Positions 9,627-18,277 of a stretch of DNA of 22,732 nucleotides are shown one piece after another. The position numbers and the translations under genes are program-made. A model generated the notes under the pieces. The model did no database searches, was not told the origin of the DNA, and worked only from the letters and a program-made list of their open reading frames with translations. How positions within the stretch are numbered: the first letter of the stretch is position 1; each line of letters opens with the position of its first letter. The DNA is taken from contig JAQGAU010000909.1 in assembly GCA_034698045.1 (NCBI GenBank), positions 1-22,732 of the forward strand, written 5' to 3'. This stretch comes from Paramacrobiotus richtersi (lineage: Eukaryota > Tardigrada > Eutardigrada > Parachela > Macrobiotidae).

Positions 9627-9809
9627 GTGTTTATCGTGTGGAAGGATGTTATTACTGCAAAAACTGTAACTGGACTCGAGATAACAATCCAATGCACAAA
9701 CTACATGAACAGTATAAAATTGACCCAAACGATGCCTGCTTCCGCTACGGGTTTTGCTTCGCAGCCATTCAACAACGGAACGATGAAAAAGATATTCGAA
9801 GAAGAACGA
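9627..9809 (+). CDS. Ly6/uPAR-like protein, internal exon
   Basis: The exon is bounded by GCATTTCATAG| and |GTAAGTATG and encodes 60 whole codons in phase 1. Residues include VYRVEGCYYCKNCNWT, then DACFRYGFCFAAI and a basic end (DIRRRT). The Cys-Tyr-x-Cys opening and the later Cys pair fit the first half of a Ly6/uPAR three-finger domain, a disulfide-rich fold of secreted or GPI-anchored proteins. The exon ends with one base of a codon and the exon at 13646 begins with two, so the frame is kept. The joined product places RGCA where the family usually has it. The signal peptide exon was not found with confidence. One weak candidate is 4699-4817, which has a hydrophobic WLCILLCLNWLL stretch and ends at a GT in matching phase, but that donor lies in a repeat. 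Confidence 0.6.
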
Positions 9810-9861
9810 GTAAGTATGTAATTTCTTGTAGTGGATCAGAAGATCCAGCCCCGGAAATATA

Positions 9862-10240
9862 AATAGTTCCCCACAAACGGGGCTAATAATGAACACAGAT
9901 ATCTACTGAACAACACGAAATCTGACTTCTTCATGAAATCTTGTTCATAATTTACAAAACGACCGACTCATAGCCAGCCAAAATCAGACTGAAGAACCCA
10001 TCACTTGCCTCGTAGGCCAAAACATCCGTTATCGTGACATCAGACATCACCGCACTTAAGACTATTACGTCACACGTATTACACGTCCGAATAAATACTC
10101 GTCATTACCTGGCTACGCATTCCGGGCACCCGAGGCAAGAGGAACTAATAAAAAATATTAAACGAATGAGCGATTACACTTTGGTCAAACAAAAGATCAT
10201 GACTTTTGAGAACATCAAATAGTAATATACTCGCCATCAT
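9862..10240 (+). other. intron sequence, nothing recognised
   Basis: This is part of the long intron of the Ly6-like gene. A 62-codon plus frame (10034-10222, HSGHPRQEELIKNIKRM) faintly resembles the zinc-finger spacer before a retroviral-type integrase, but no HHCC pattern is complete, so I do not call it. Confidence 0.3.
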
Positions 10241-10255
10241 CATATGAAACTTCTC

Positions 10256-11046
10256 TTAACCTTCTTCGTCCACATCCTCGTATTTTTCACCTTCCTCTCC
10301 AGCTTCGTATGGCTCGAACTTCTCGTTCGTAGAACCAAATCCTTCCTGATCGTCTTCATGTTCTCCATCGGCAATTCCTTCTGCCTGTTCACGCTCAAGA
10401 TCCATCGCTGCAAAGGCGGTTTTTTCAGTTTCAGCTTTGTCAGCAGCGACGTTTTCTACCCTTTCCCGTGCCAGTCGGTCCATGAGTTCACCAGCTTCGT
10501 CAACAACGTCGGGAGGAACATACCAGTGCAGATGATGCATATGGTTGCTCAGGTATTCCATGGACTTCTCATTTCCTTTCTTGGCAGAAGTGGCTTTTTC
10601 GCGTGGAGTCATGTGACCTGGATTCTTAGGCTTGCGCGGCAAGAATATCGTTGGGTGACGATACTGCGGTTGGAGGTTCTTCTGATAAGGACGGTATAGA
10701 ATCGGTTCGGGAGCAGGGAAACGACGCGACACTGGCATTCGACGTGGTCCCACCGGAAAATTATGCGGGCGGGTTGGGGGAAATCGGACGTCTACCACGA
10801 CGGTGAGCATATCCTTCATTAGGATTCGGAAAACTACAGCAGGCGGTGGGTGTTCACGAGCCATACGACGCGTCTTAACGTTCTTTCCTTCCGTGCCTTT
10901 CTCCAGAACAGCACCGATTGCCTTAACTCTTAGAGGCTTATAAGCCTGTTCAGAGACGTGACCTGTGCCAATTTCATCTTTAAAAAGATTGTGAAGAAAT
11001 TTCTTGGCAGCCGGAGGCAGAGCGTTCTGATCATTCTTGCAGTCGA
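10256..11046 (-). CDS. unknown protein, terminal exon nested antisense in an intron
   Basis: An open stretch of 262 codons runs from an acceptor TGTTGTTCCCCAG| at 11047-11048 to a stop at 10256. The frame also stays open to about 11077, so the left border is not proven. The product begins DCKNDQNALPPAAKKFL. A proline- and arginine-rich middle follows (FPPTRPHNFPVGPRRMPVSR). Then comes HMHHLHWYVPPDVVDEAGEL, a helical charged part, and a very acidic tail (EAGEEGEKYEDVDEEG). I know no family with this layout. The length, intact frame and biased composition make it the best uninterrupted coding stretch in the window. It lies on the opposite strand inside the Ly6-like gene's intron. The upstream exon was not located and may lie beyond the retroelement insertion. 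Confidence 0.5.
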
Positions 11047-11181
11047 CTGGGGAACAACAGAAATGTCCTCTACCAAACTAAATCCGTTAGCAATTCCGTT
11101 TAACAGAAACTGCGTCCAGGTCATGCCAATTCTTAATATGACGTGTCAAAAAACATCGATTTAGTAAATCAAACGAAACAG

Positions 11182-11696
11182 TTATCTCTGTTGACCGAAA
11201 GGTCCTTTCCTGAAGACTAACAGGTCTTCCTGGGAATTAGTTGTTTGTAAAGTTTCCGTTCGACAACTGCTGGTACCGACAGAACATGCTGGTGCCCTGT
11301 GGTTTCCCTTGCCGTTCCCGCAAATGTGGGGATAACAGTCTTTCTGTCGTTTTGAACAAAGTCCCTCTTGCCAGTTAAAGCAGCAGTGGAACTTGTATTT
11401 GCTCTGCTGAAAAATGCGGATCCCGCAAAAAAGCGGCTTCAACTTTTCAGATTTTTCACCAGATTCCATACGGCGATTGTCGCTGTGGAAGTGTTTTACG
11501 GAAATCATGGACTTTTGCTGTGCATCCGATTACGAAAAATTTTCATTGCATGCAGCACGGGGAAATTCATCGTCAAATCGTTGTACTGCGTTATCCGAAA
11601 AACTACAGCGCATCGTGTTCAAAACTCGATGTATTCCAGATACTCCGTTTGCGCTTCGGTTTATTCGTCTTCGACTGTTTTAAATAGCCGCCGTTC
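11182..11696 (-). pseudogene. retroelement gag remnant, zinc-finger half
   Basis: This is the minus-strand continuation of the gag at 12228-13000, on the other side of the TTAA element. One frame holds FDDEFPRACNENFRN; a second holds the finger-like series CCFNWQEGLC...CYPHICGNGKGNH...C. FN-x-G-x-C followed by C-x3-H-x-C and a final GxH-x4-C resembles the nucleic-acid-binding finger of gag-like proteins of tyrosine-recombinase (DIRS/Ngaro-type) retroelements. One Cys of the usual CxxC appears as Gly. Stops between the two pieces show decay. Reverse transcriptase and recombinase are not seen downstream, where the unrelated 10256-11046 exon begins. The DIRS assignment is an inference from motif memory. 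Confidence 0.5.
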
Positions 11697-11700
11697 TTAA

Positions 11701-12223
11701 GGCCACCGCTAGCAGACGATAGTGAGCCCAGAAAGGCTTGTTTTTTTGCAATATCTTTAAGTTTAAAATTAGCGCTGCATAATGGCCGCATGCGCAAGGC
11801 ATTCAGCTGCACAATGGTGTGCCGCGATCCTCTCTGGCCCTATTGTCCACTAAGCTCAAACTCAAAAATAACGAAATAAATCCGAAAAAACACTTTTTAA
11901 AAAGTGTTTTTTTGGATTTATATAATCATTTTTGAACTTTTTCGAGATTTGTTTCGGTTGTTAGTCTTTCTGGACGAAAAGACGTCGATTGTCGTCTCGC
12001 AATCCTAAATCGGAAAAACTTTCTTATTCAGAATTAGCGTTCAAAGTTTTTTCATTGTTTGATGAATAGCTCAGCGGACAATGGTGCCGGAGAGGATCGC
12101 GGCACACCGTTGTGCAGCTGAATGCCGTGCGCATGCGGCCATAGTGCGGAACTATTTTTAAACTTGCAGATAGCGCGAAAAAACAAACAATTCTGGGCTC
12201 ACTGTCGTCTGCTAGCTCTGGCC
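11701..12223. mobile_element. TTAA-flanked MITE, 523 bp, about 157-bp inverted repeats
   Basis: The arms start GGCCACCGCTAGCAGACGA on the plus strand at 11701 and, inverted, GGCCAGAGCTAGCAGACGA from 12223. They match on to about 11857 and 12067, sharing AGTGAGCCCAGAA, GGCCGCATGCGCA and TGTGCCGCGATCCTCTC. TTAA lies directly outside both ends (11697-11700 and 12224-12227), as expected of a target duplication. TTAA targets are known for piggyBac-like and Kolobok-like transposons; which family mobilised this one is not decided. There is no transposase frame. It interrupts the minus-strand gag remnant. Confidence 0.85.
11876..11921. repeat. 46-nt palindrome in the MITE core
   Basis: Two 23-nt arms abut with no spacer and differ at one position. 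The left arm contains ATAAATCCGAAAAAACAC. It lies off-centre in the roughly 210-bp unique core of the TTAA element. If transcribed it would fold into a strong AT-rich hairpin. Confidence 0.85.
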
Positions 12224-12227
12224 TTAA

Positions 12228-13000
12228 ACTCCACGCCATAAATCCATTTGAAGAAATGTCTAGCGGTTTTAATTTACGCTTTGCCTGACCCGATTTAGAA
12301 TAAGCAAACCGAAACGGCTCTGGCTTTTTTCTTTCTGAATGACGCAGCTTAGCGGCTTTTCGAGTACTATGGCAACGTGAGCGCGAAAAAAAGCGACTTC
12401 TTTCACTAGAAGCTGAAAAACTTCTGGTCCCGTGAGACGCACCACGACGATGGGATGTGACCTTTCCAGAACACCGGTCTGTGAATCGGGGTCGTCCGCA
12501 ACTGGAGCTTCGTTTACGGTCCATGACCTCACGCAGATCGTATACGGCTGGTGGGCGGTTGTCGCTTGATGCAATGGCCTCCTTGGAGTGCTTTCGGATC
12601 CAAACTTGAAGGCATGTGCCATGTGCGGTCTCGAGAGACCAACCAGGTTTCTTGGGAAACGTAGAAGTCTGCTCCAACATCAACAGGTCGTCCGCGATTT
12701 TGTACCCGGTATTTACTGGCTCCACTGTGTAGCCCTTATGGAGATGCAGTTCCGCGGCCAGTTCCAAAACTGTTTGCAACGGTGAAATTTCTTCTTGCTC
12801 CAGCTCCCGCTTTGCACGATTTGATCCATCATTGGTGGGCTGCTGGCCTTTTTTGACGGCTTATCCAAACCGTAATGGTGAGATAAACAGTCTGATAAGA
12901 CCTTTTTATCGCCATCAAATTCGTGATAACCAAAACTATCGCACAGTTCTTTTAGCTTGCCTGGGGATTTTTTACGAAGAGAAGACTTCGTGACAGCCAT
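12228..13000 (-). pseudogene. retroelement gag-like ORF, N-terminal part, with frame switch
   Basis: It starts at ATG 13000 with MAVTKSSLRKKSPGKLKEL, then CDSFGYHEFDGDKKVLSDCL, which resembles a SAP-type DNA/RNA-binding helix pair. After SKK at about 12850 the sensible frame changes by -1, exactly at an in-phase A AAA AAG (12854-12848). It then continues GQQPTNDGSNRAKRELEQ, VLELAAELHLHKGY, an SR- and basic-rich middle (RSFSASSERSRFFSRSR), and ends at SSNGFMAWSL where the TTAA element interrupts it. The new frame has a stop just before the slip site, so it depends on the switch. The zinc-finger half is at 11182-11696. Either programmed frameshifting or a simple indel would explain it. The family (DIRS-like) is an inference. 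Confidence 0.5.
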
Positions 13001-13009
13001 TTAAACAAA

Positions 13010-13645
13010 ATTTCTTACTTGAACAGCTGAGAACAGTTTCGCCTGCGGTGAGACGAATTACATATGCACACAATCCAGGATCTAATCTAAACAGCAGTCG
13101 TACGTACGGGTTAAGCTCGGACACGAAATAATAAACAGATTCAGTATAATCTAACGCATCTTACGAATCATAAAAGAAGTCAACGCACATCATGCGCATG
13201 CTTATACGTAATTAATTTGTCTGAGAAAGGTATGGAATCAGTACAGTTTAAAACCTACTTGGCAGCAAGAGCATACCAGTGATACCAAAACAACACTCAT
13301 AATACACTAAGAACGAGAAATAAATAACCGACGGAGTTATCCTAGAAACGTTTTCCAAAGTTGTAGTGTTGCTGGTTATTTTATAAAAATATCAAGCCGT
13401 TATCACTGCTTAAGGCAAACCAATGCCCATCGTACATGACTTATATGAGTTTACGAACATTAAAATTAATTTTGATATTGTATCAATAGTGCCGTGAGAT
13501 GCCGCAACCTGGAGTATTTTTACGCAATTTATCTTGACTGCTTGAAAACTTATAATAAAAGTTTTCACAACCTTTCGCGTGGACGGCTGATCGTCTTCGC
13601 CTACGAATAAATGTCGCACCTAGTCACTATCCTATGTATTTCCAG
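13010..13645 (+). other. intron sequence, nothing recognised
   Basis: AT-rich sequence between the gag remnant and the Ly6-like terminal exon. It ends in the acceptor CTATGTATTTCCAG at 13645. Confidence 0.5.
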
Positions 13646-14094
13646 TAATGCGTGGATGTGCGGCTCCTGGAATGAAGCTGAAGGACGGTACTGCAGTTAG
13701 CTGGAAGCAAATGCGGCATCATCGGTTGTACCTGACTGATCGAAAAATGAATGAAACGGTAGATGGTGGGATATATGTTTGCAATAACAACGATTACTGC
13801 ACCGCCGGAGATGATAATGCGGAACCGCCTCCAGTAAACTACGATAATGTCGACACATTCGACTTCCTGGTGAAGATGGTGAACGTTGCCGTCGAAATTT
13901 ATCAGGTCGCATCAGGCTTTGGAGCTATATATCAAAGTTTCGACAAATCCGTTGGTGCAAAGTCAATAGATATGGATAAACTCACAAGCACTGCCAAAGA
14001 TATCGGCAAGTTAGCGGAAACGATTATCGGAGTGGTACAAGAAACCAATCCAGGCAGTTTACCTCCTCCGGAAGCCACCATAGCAGTATTTTAG
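13646..14094 (+). CDS. Ly6/uPAR-like protein, terminal exon
   Basis: This exon follows CTATGTATTTCCAG|, begins with the last two bases of a codon and stops at TAG 14092-14094. It reads MRGCAAPGMKLKDGTAVSWK, then GGIYVCNNNDYCTAG. RGC near the start and a C..ND.C ending are the usual second half of a Ly6/uPAR domain, completing the exon at 9627-9809. A 75-residue tail follows (acidic-proline linker DDNAEPPPVNYDN, then helical FLVKMVNVAVEIYQVASGFG). It has no clear GPI-type hydrophobic end, so the protein may be secreted. The codon after the Ly6 ending is Thr, not the usual Asn. There is no AATAAA just downstream. The gene is split by a 3,836-nt intron full of transposon debris and a nested antisense exon. 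Confidence 0.62.
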
Positions 14095-14547
14095 GTGCTT
14101 GCACAAAAACGTTTTTGACTGTTTTGCATCCCTGTAATTCGGAACCAAGAGTCCTACTTTTTTATGTCAAGGATACGGTAATGTCTTCAAATTCAGTCAC
14201 ATGCAAGTTTTGCAGTTCTTATTGGATAAAGCGACAGACTGCTTAACAACAGCAATTGCCGAGTGCACTGTGCCACCAAGAACTTTGATAATTTAAGCCC
14301 CCGTAGTTCTCACCGTCAGGCTGACTCGAATGCCGCGGAATTAAGTGCTGATGTTCGCACAGTGAAGTTACTCGCACACGCGCTCCAGGAACGAGCCCGC
14401 GACATCCGCGTCCATCCTCTGGGCGACCTAGGCGTCGGCGTACTGCTGCATCGTGTTGTGGCTCGTGGGCCCTGGTCGTTCGCTGTTCTGGTCTCGTGTC
14501 CTTAAGTAGAAACACTTGTTAGTGACGTCCGGAGTTAGGTACGCACT
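14095..14547. other. downstream region with a GC-rich open stretch
   Basis: Plus 14263-14505 and minus 14243-14515 are both open over the same GC-rich segment. Neither translation has a recognisable domain. The plus reading (LAHALQERARDIRVHPLGDL) looks slightly more protein-like. I cannot decide whether it codes. Confidence 0.3.
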
Positions 14548-14783
14548 ATGGCATTAGCGGGTAAGCAGCAGTACTTCCAACGGCTGGTTCCACTGAAAAC
14601 CGTAATCAGGTATGGATCTACTTTGAACGATACTTCCGGAAAGGATCCGGAGCAGGGGAATGGATCCGCAGAAATGATACATCCAGAAGAGGCTTCTGGA
14701 GATGGATGGGAAGTTACCCCAGTCCAATCGAAGTCCACAATGGTCCAATGGAAATGGAGTTCACTTCCCAGTGCCAGCTGTAG
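14548..14783 (+). CDS. possible first exon, unknown protein
   Basis: ATG at 14548 opens MALAGKQQYFQRLVPLKTVI, followed by a polar, acidic, Gly/Ser-rich stretch (NDTSGKDPEQGNGSAEM). The frame runs to TGTAG|GTAAGCG, a good donor at 14783/14784. No downstream exon in matching phase was found. There is no homology I recognise. The opposite strand is also open, so this could be chance. Confidence 0.25.
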
Positions 14784-14813
14784 GTAAGCGACCCAGACAG
14801 CTTACCGGGTCGC
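14783..14813. repeat. interleaved inverted repeats (pseudoknot order)
   Basis: GGTAAGC (14783-14789) is inverse to GCTTACC (14800-14806). GCGACCC (14788-14794) is inverse to GGGTCGC (14807-14813). The order is A-B-A'-B' rather than nested. The first segment coincides with a good splice donor GTAAGC. Confidence 0.75.
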
Positions 14814-14814
14814 C

Positions 14815-15440
14815 TAGGTCAATGCTTCATGACCCAGGCAGGACCCAGGCATGGTCAAGAAAGCTGGGGTTTCACCAATGAAATTTGACTCAGGCTTTCA
14901 CCAAGACGGCGTAAAGGTCACAGTTTCCGGAAAATCGGGCAGGGGTTTTGCGCAAAAGGCAAGGTGACCGTGAAACAGGAGACTCCCTGAAACACGTGTC
15001 TTGGCCTTATCGTCTTTTCCCTTGCTGGCTTCTTCGGTCTGGCTTTCTTTCGAAAAAACTAAATAAGCAGACGAGTACTTCTGCGCATTTCCGCCCTTCT
15101 CGTTGGTTTCTTGAGTAGTTCTGGCTGGTCAGGTAGAGTAGTTCCCTCTTTCATCGTCATTGAGTCGCTGCATCCGGGTGGAGAAAGTTTCTGTGGCCCG
15201 GGATTAACCTAGTTCGCCATTTTCACTGCGATAAAGCGTGGTCCTCCGCACCATGGGCTTTCTGGCGGAACAGTTTTGCTCCAGGGCCAGGGCGTATCTA
15301 TCTACTAGATATGGCACGTTTTGTACCAAAATCATTTTTGCTACAACTGCTACAACATTGCTACACAGATTACTTGAGATAAATCAGGCAACAGAAAACT
15401 CGTGCTCCGGGCCCGGTTACGACGTTCAGCGTTACAGCTG
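14815..15440. other. no supported gene
   Basis: Short CCCAGGC-type repeats occur near 14830-14852, and a plus frame at 15238-15441 has no recognisable content. The right end grades into the 74-bp minisatellite (GCTACAAC/TTGCTACA words near 15340-15365). Confidence 0.4.
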
Positions 15441-15447
15441 ATACATT

Positions 15448-15968
15448 AGTGCTTTGTGTATTTGTCTGATCCAGCCGCTTCACCGTTACGCTACGGTGTT
15501 TACTGTTGCATCTGCTGTATCAGTGCTTTCTGTATTTATTTGGCCCTGCCGCTACGCTGCTCCGCTACAATGTTTACAGCTTCAGCTGCTACATTTGCGC
15601 TTTTTGTATTATTTAGTATTAATTTTGGGACTGCTGCTACACTGCAACGCTACGGTGTTTACTGCTGCAGCTGCCACATTAGTGCTTTCTGAATTTATTT
15701 GGTCCTGGTGCTACACTGCTACGCTACGGTGTTTGCTGCTGCAGCTGCTACATTAGTGCTTTCTGTATTTATTTGGTGCTGCTGGTGTTGCTGCGCTGCT
15801 ACGCTACGGTGTTTACTTCTGCAGCTGCTACATTACAGTGCTGTGCATTGTAGTGCTTTCGGTATTTATTTGGTGCTGCTGCTACACAGCTATGCCCCGG
15901 TGTTTACTGCTGTAGCTGCTACATAAGTGTTTTCTGTATTTATTTGGTCCTGCTGCTACACTGCTTTC
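15448..15968. repeat. 74-bp minisatellite, about 6.6 copies
   Basis: Units start at 15448, 15522, 15597, 15681, 15755, 15852 and 15925 (partial). A typical unit opens AGTGCTTTCTGTATTTATTT, continues with GCTGCTACACTGCTACGCTA and ends TGCTGCAGCTGCTACATT. Spacings are 74, 75, 84, 74, 97 and 73; the longer ones reflect small insertions. Frames of up to 100 codons through it are repeat by-products. It lies just left of the LINE remnant. Confidence 0.9.
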
Positions 15969-16067
15969 GGATGGCCAACCTTAACACTGATGTGTAATAA
16001 TTTAAATTTGCCTGCAGTTAATGCAGCAATAAGTTAAGTATTTCTGGTAATACATTTAACTATTCCC

Positions 16068-17095
16068 AGATACAGGAGACCGGTTGTCTCAATTGATCCC
16101 GTGTCAAAAGTGTTTGAACGTTATTCACGTACAAAAATAGAGAATGTCTATCATTAAAGAAAGAGAATGTCTGTCGGTCTGCTTCGTGCAGACCAGTTCA
16201 AATGCAGAAAAGGTCATTCTCCGGATCTTTTATGTCTAATTCTGGTGAAAAGATTACGGGCTACATCGATAATGGAATCGATGTTGACTGCGTATTCCTG
16301 GATTGTACCAAAGCATTTGACAGGCTGACCACAAAATTGTAGTACAAAAACTAGAACAGCTGAACATAACTGGCAGTACCGTAAATGTCATCAGTGACTA
16401 TCTCAAAGGTCGCCGCCATGCGGTAACTGTAACTTCCGGTCTTCTGTTGTTTCTGTGTGTAACGAATGGTATGCCTTACAACCTTCCACCGGGAGCTGAA
16501 ATGTTTGTGTTCTCTGGTGAGGTGCGTGTTTTGAGGAAACTCGAAAGTAATGATGACGAAACGCAGTTACAATGTGCAGTAGATGGTGTTTCTGAATATG
16601 CCGTAGAAGAATAACGTAGTTTCAACCCGACGAAATCCGTGCATGTAAGATTGTCAAACAGCGAGCCAAGATGTGTGACCCCGTCTACCATATTGATGGC
16701 GACTACATTCCTGCAGCTAACAACTCCAAATACTTAGGGATATACCTTGATCGTCATTTGAACTGGAAAGAAAGCACGGATAACGTTCTTGGTCGTGCAA
16801 GAAAGCGGATACGCTAGCTGAATGCACTCTTCCTTCTCCAGAACTGCGCAGCCCGAACGAAACTCTATGATTCTCTGGTTGCACCAATTTGTTATTATGG
16901 TTATTTTGTTGCTTTCAGACAGAAAACTTTTGACGCGGAAACCAAATCTTAAAGGAAAAGGGATCCACTTCCAGACCTGGCTAAGTCAAGCTGAGCTGCT
17001 CGCCTCTACACGAAATCCAACCCTGACCTTTGCTCTATCCCTAACGCTATGTGATAAACTCGAGCAAAACCCCAAAAACTACAGGTAGAGTTTAA
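16068..17095 (+). pseudogene. LINE reverse transcriptase remnant (CR1/Jockey-like)
   Basis: Plus-strand pieces follow the order of a non-LTR reverse transcriptase. They are YRRPVVSIDPVSKVFER (about 16071), RSCADQFKCRKGHS in another frame, VFLDCTKAFDRL with its catalytic-type Asp, DYLKGRRHAVTVTSG, LLLFLCVTNGMPYNLPPGAE, the metal-binding region as VFSGEVRVLRKL, FNPTKSVHVRL, NNSKYLGIYLDRHLNWKE, and KLYDSLVAPICYYG. The usual (Y/F)ADD box reads FSGE, and the PQGS-type turn before LLF is missing, about nine residues. Stops and shifts occur near 16340, 16612, 16690 and 16816. No endonuclease domain is seen upstream, as expected for a 5'-truncated copy. Its 3' part (16932-17095) recurs at 21614-21770. 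Confidence 0.8.
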
Positions 17096-17099
17096 TGGG

Positions 17100-18277
17100 T
17101 TTCTCCGACCTTTGAAATCACATAATGCCCAATCTGTCGATTACAGCCAAAGCATCGTCCGCACAAATTCACAACCACAAAACACTAGAGCTTATCTGGA
17201 GTGGCTCCACGAGGAATCCATCCAGTCCACGATCCAATCGTCCACATCTGTCCACATCCTTGACTTTTCCCGAATCCCCATCATGTCCGTGTCTTTTCAG
17301 TTGTCGTCCTCCACCTTGGTTTCATCCCGTTCCATGCTTTGACTGATGCTGCTGACATCCACTGCTTTCCACTGGCTGATCGTTCCGTACTTTCCCCACT
17401 GACTTTTTCCACAAATAGAACATTCAATAAATAAATCAAAAGCAAACGGCCCTAACTGTGGCCAAACACAAATCCGTTTCGAATAATACCTTTCCATTTC
17501 GAAAACCAAAACTCCATTCATAACCAAATCAAAAGTGTACTACCTTTTCGTTCACGTGAGTCCAATCACGAATCACTGATTCCACTGCAGTCATACAATA
17601 TACTGACGTTTATTCCCATTAACTAATCAAAATGCCACTTCGTACCATAAAACCATTTCGAATCCAAATATCATAATCCACTATTCCGTCAGATCACAAA
17701 ATCATAATGATCAAATGAAAGTCAATTAACCATCGATTATACCAATGTGAACTAAATCAGGTTCACTTGAGTTCCAGCCACCAGGCCACTGAACTGCCAT
17801 TCATGAGCTACAAAATATGCTCAGTTTCCTTCGGATACAAACAAACGGTTCCACTCAAGAACAAATGCCAAGTGAAATCAGAAATATTCACTTGAGAATA
17901 TCACGGCCTACACCGTGCGGCCATAGCCCAAACATGATTTATCTAAATCATAAGCTGACTGGCTGATTCCAGCACTACAATCAGTCAACGATTTCGAAGT
18001 AAAGTACACTTTCCGTTCCAATAGCACAAAATGGGCTAAATACCTGCTCAACACTTTTCTATCCGTAAATACCATTTGGAAAACAAACCAAGACCACTGC
18101 AGATGTATACATTAAAATGCTACATCTGAGTTTTACGAACCCAAAAACCTTTTCTGCATTGCTGACACTCAGGACACTGAGCGCATCAGCATGCTTTTAC
18201 TACCGACCTCGCACATGTTGCCCCATAAAAGCACAATACTGACTCATTACAGCATCCTTGGCGCTGTTCAGGACACT
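17100..18277. other. region beyond the gag stop; no pol seen
   Basis: On the minus strand this is where protease or reverse transcriptase would follow the gag at 18278-20850, but only short broken frames occur (for example 17297-17527 with CSICGK). No RT, RNase H, integrase or zinc-knuckle motif is recognisable. Both strands have several AATAAA-like words near 17423-17432. It may hold an unrecognised LTR. Confidence 0.4.

Noticed and set aside
10034-10222. Integrase-like zinc spacer in a 62-codon plus ORF
   Set aside because: Only LATHSGHPRQEEL resembles the pattern; the His/Cys set is incomplete and no integrase core follows.
12269-12622. 117-codon minus ORF
   Set aside because: It overlaps the gag frame that carries the coherent SR-rich protein and has no recognisable content.
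15454-15926. Leu/Tyr-rich ORFs of 75-100 codons
   Set aside because: They are entirely inside the 74-bp minisatellite and open only because the unit lacks stops.
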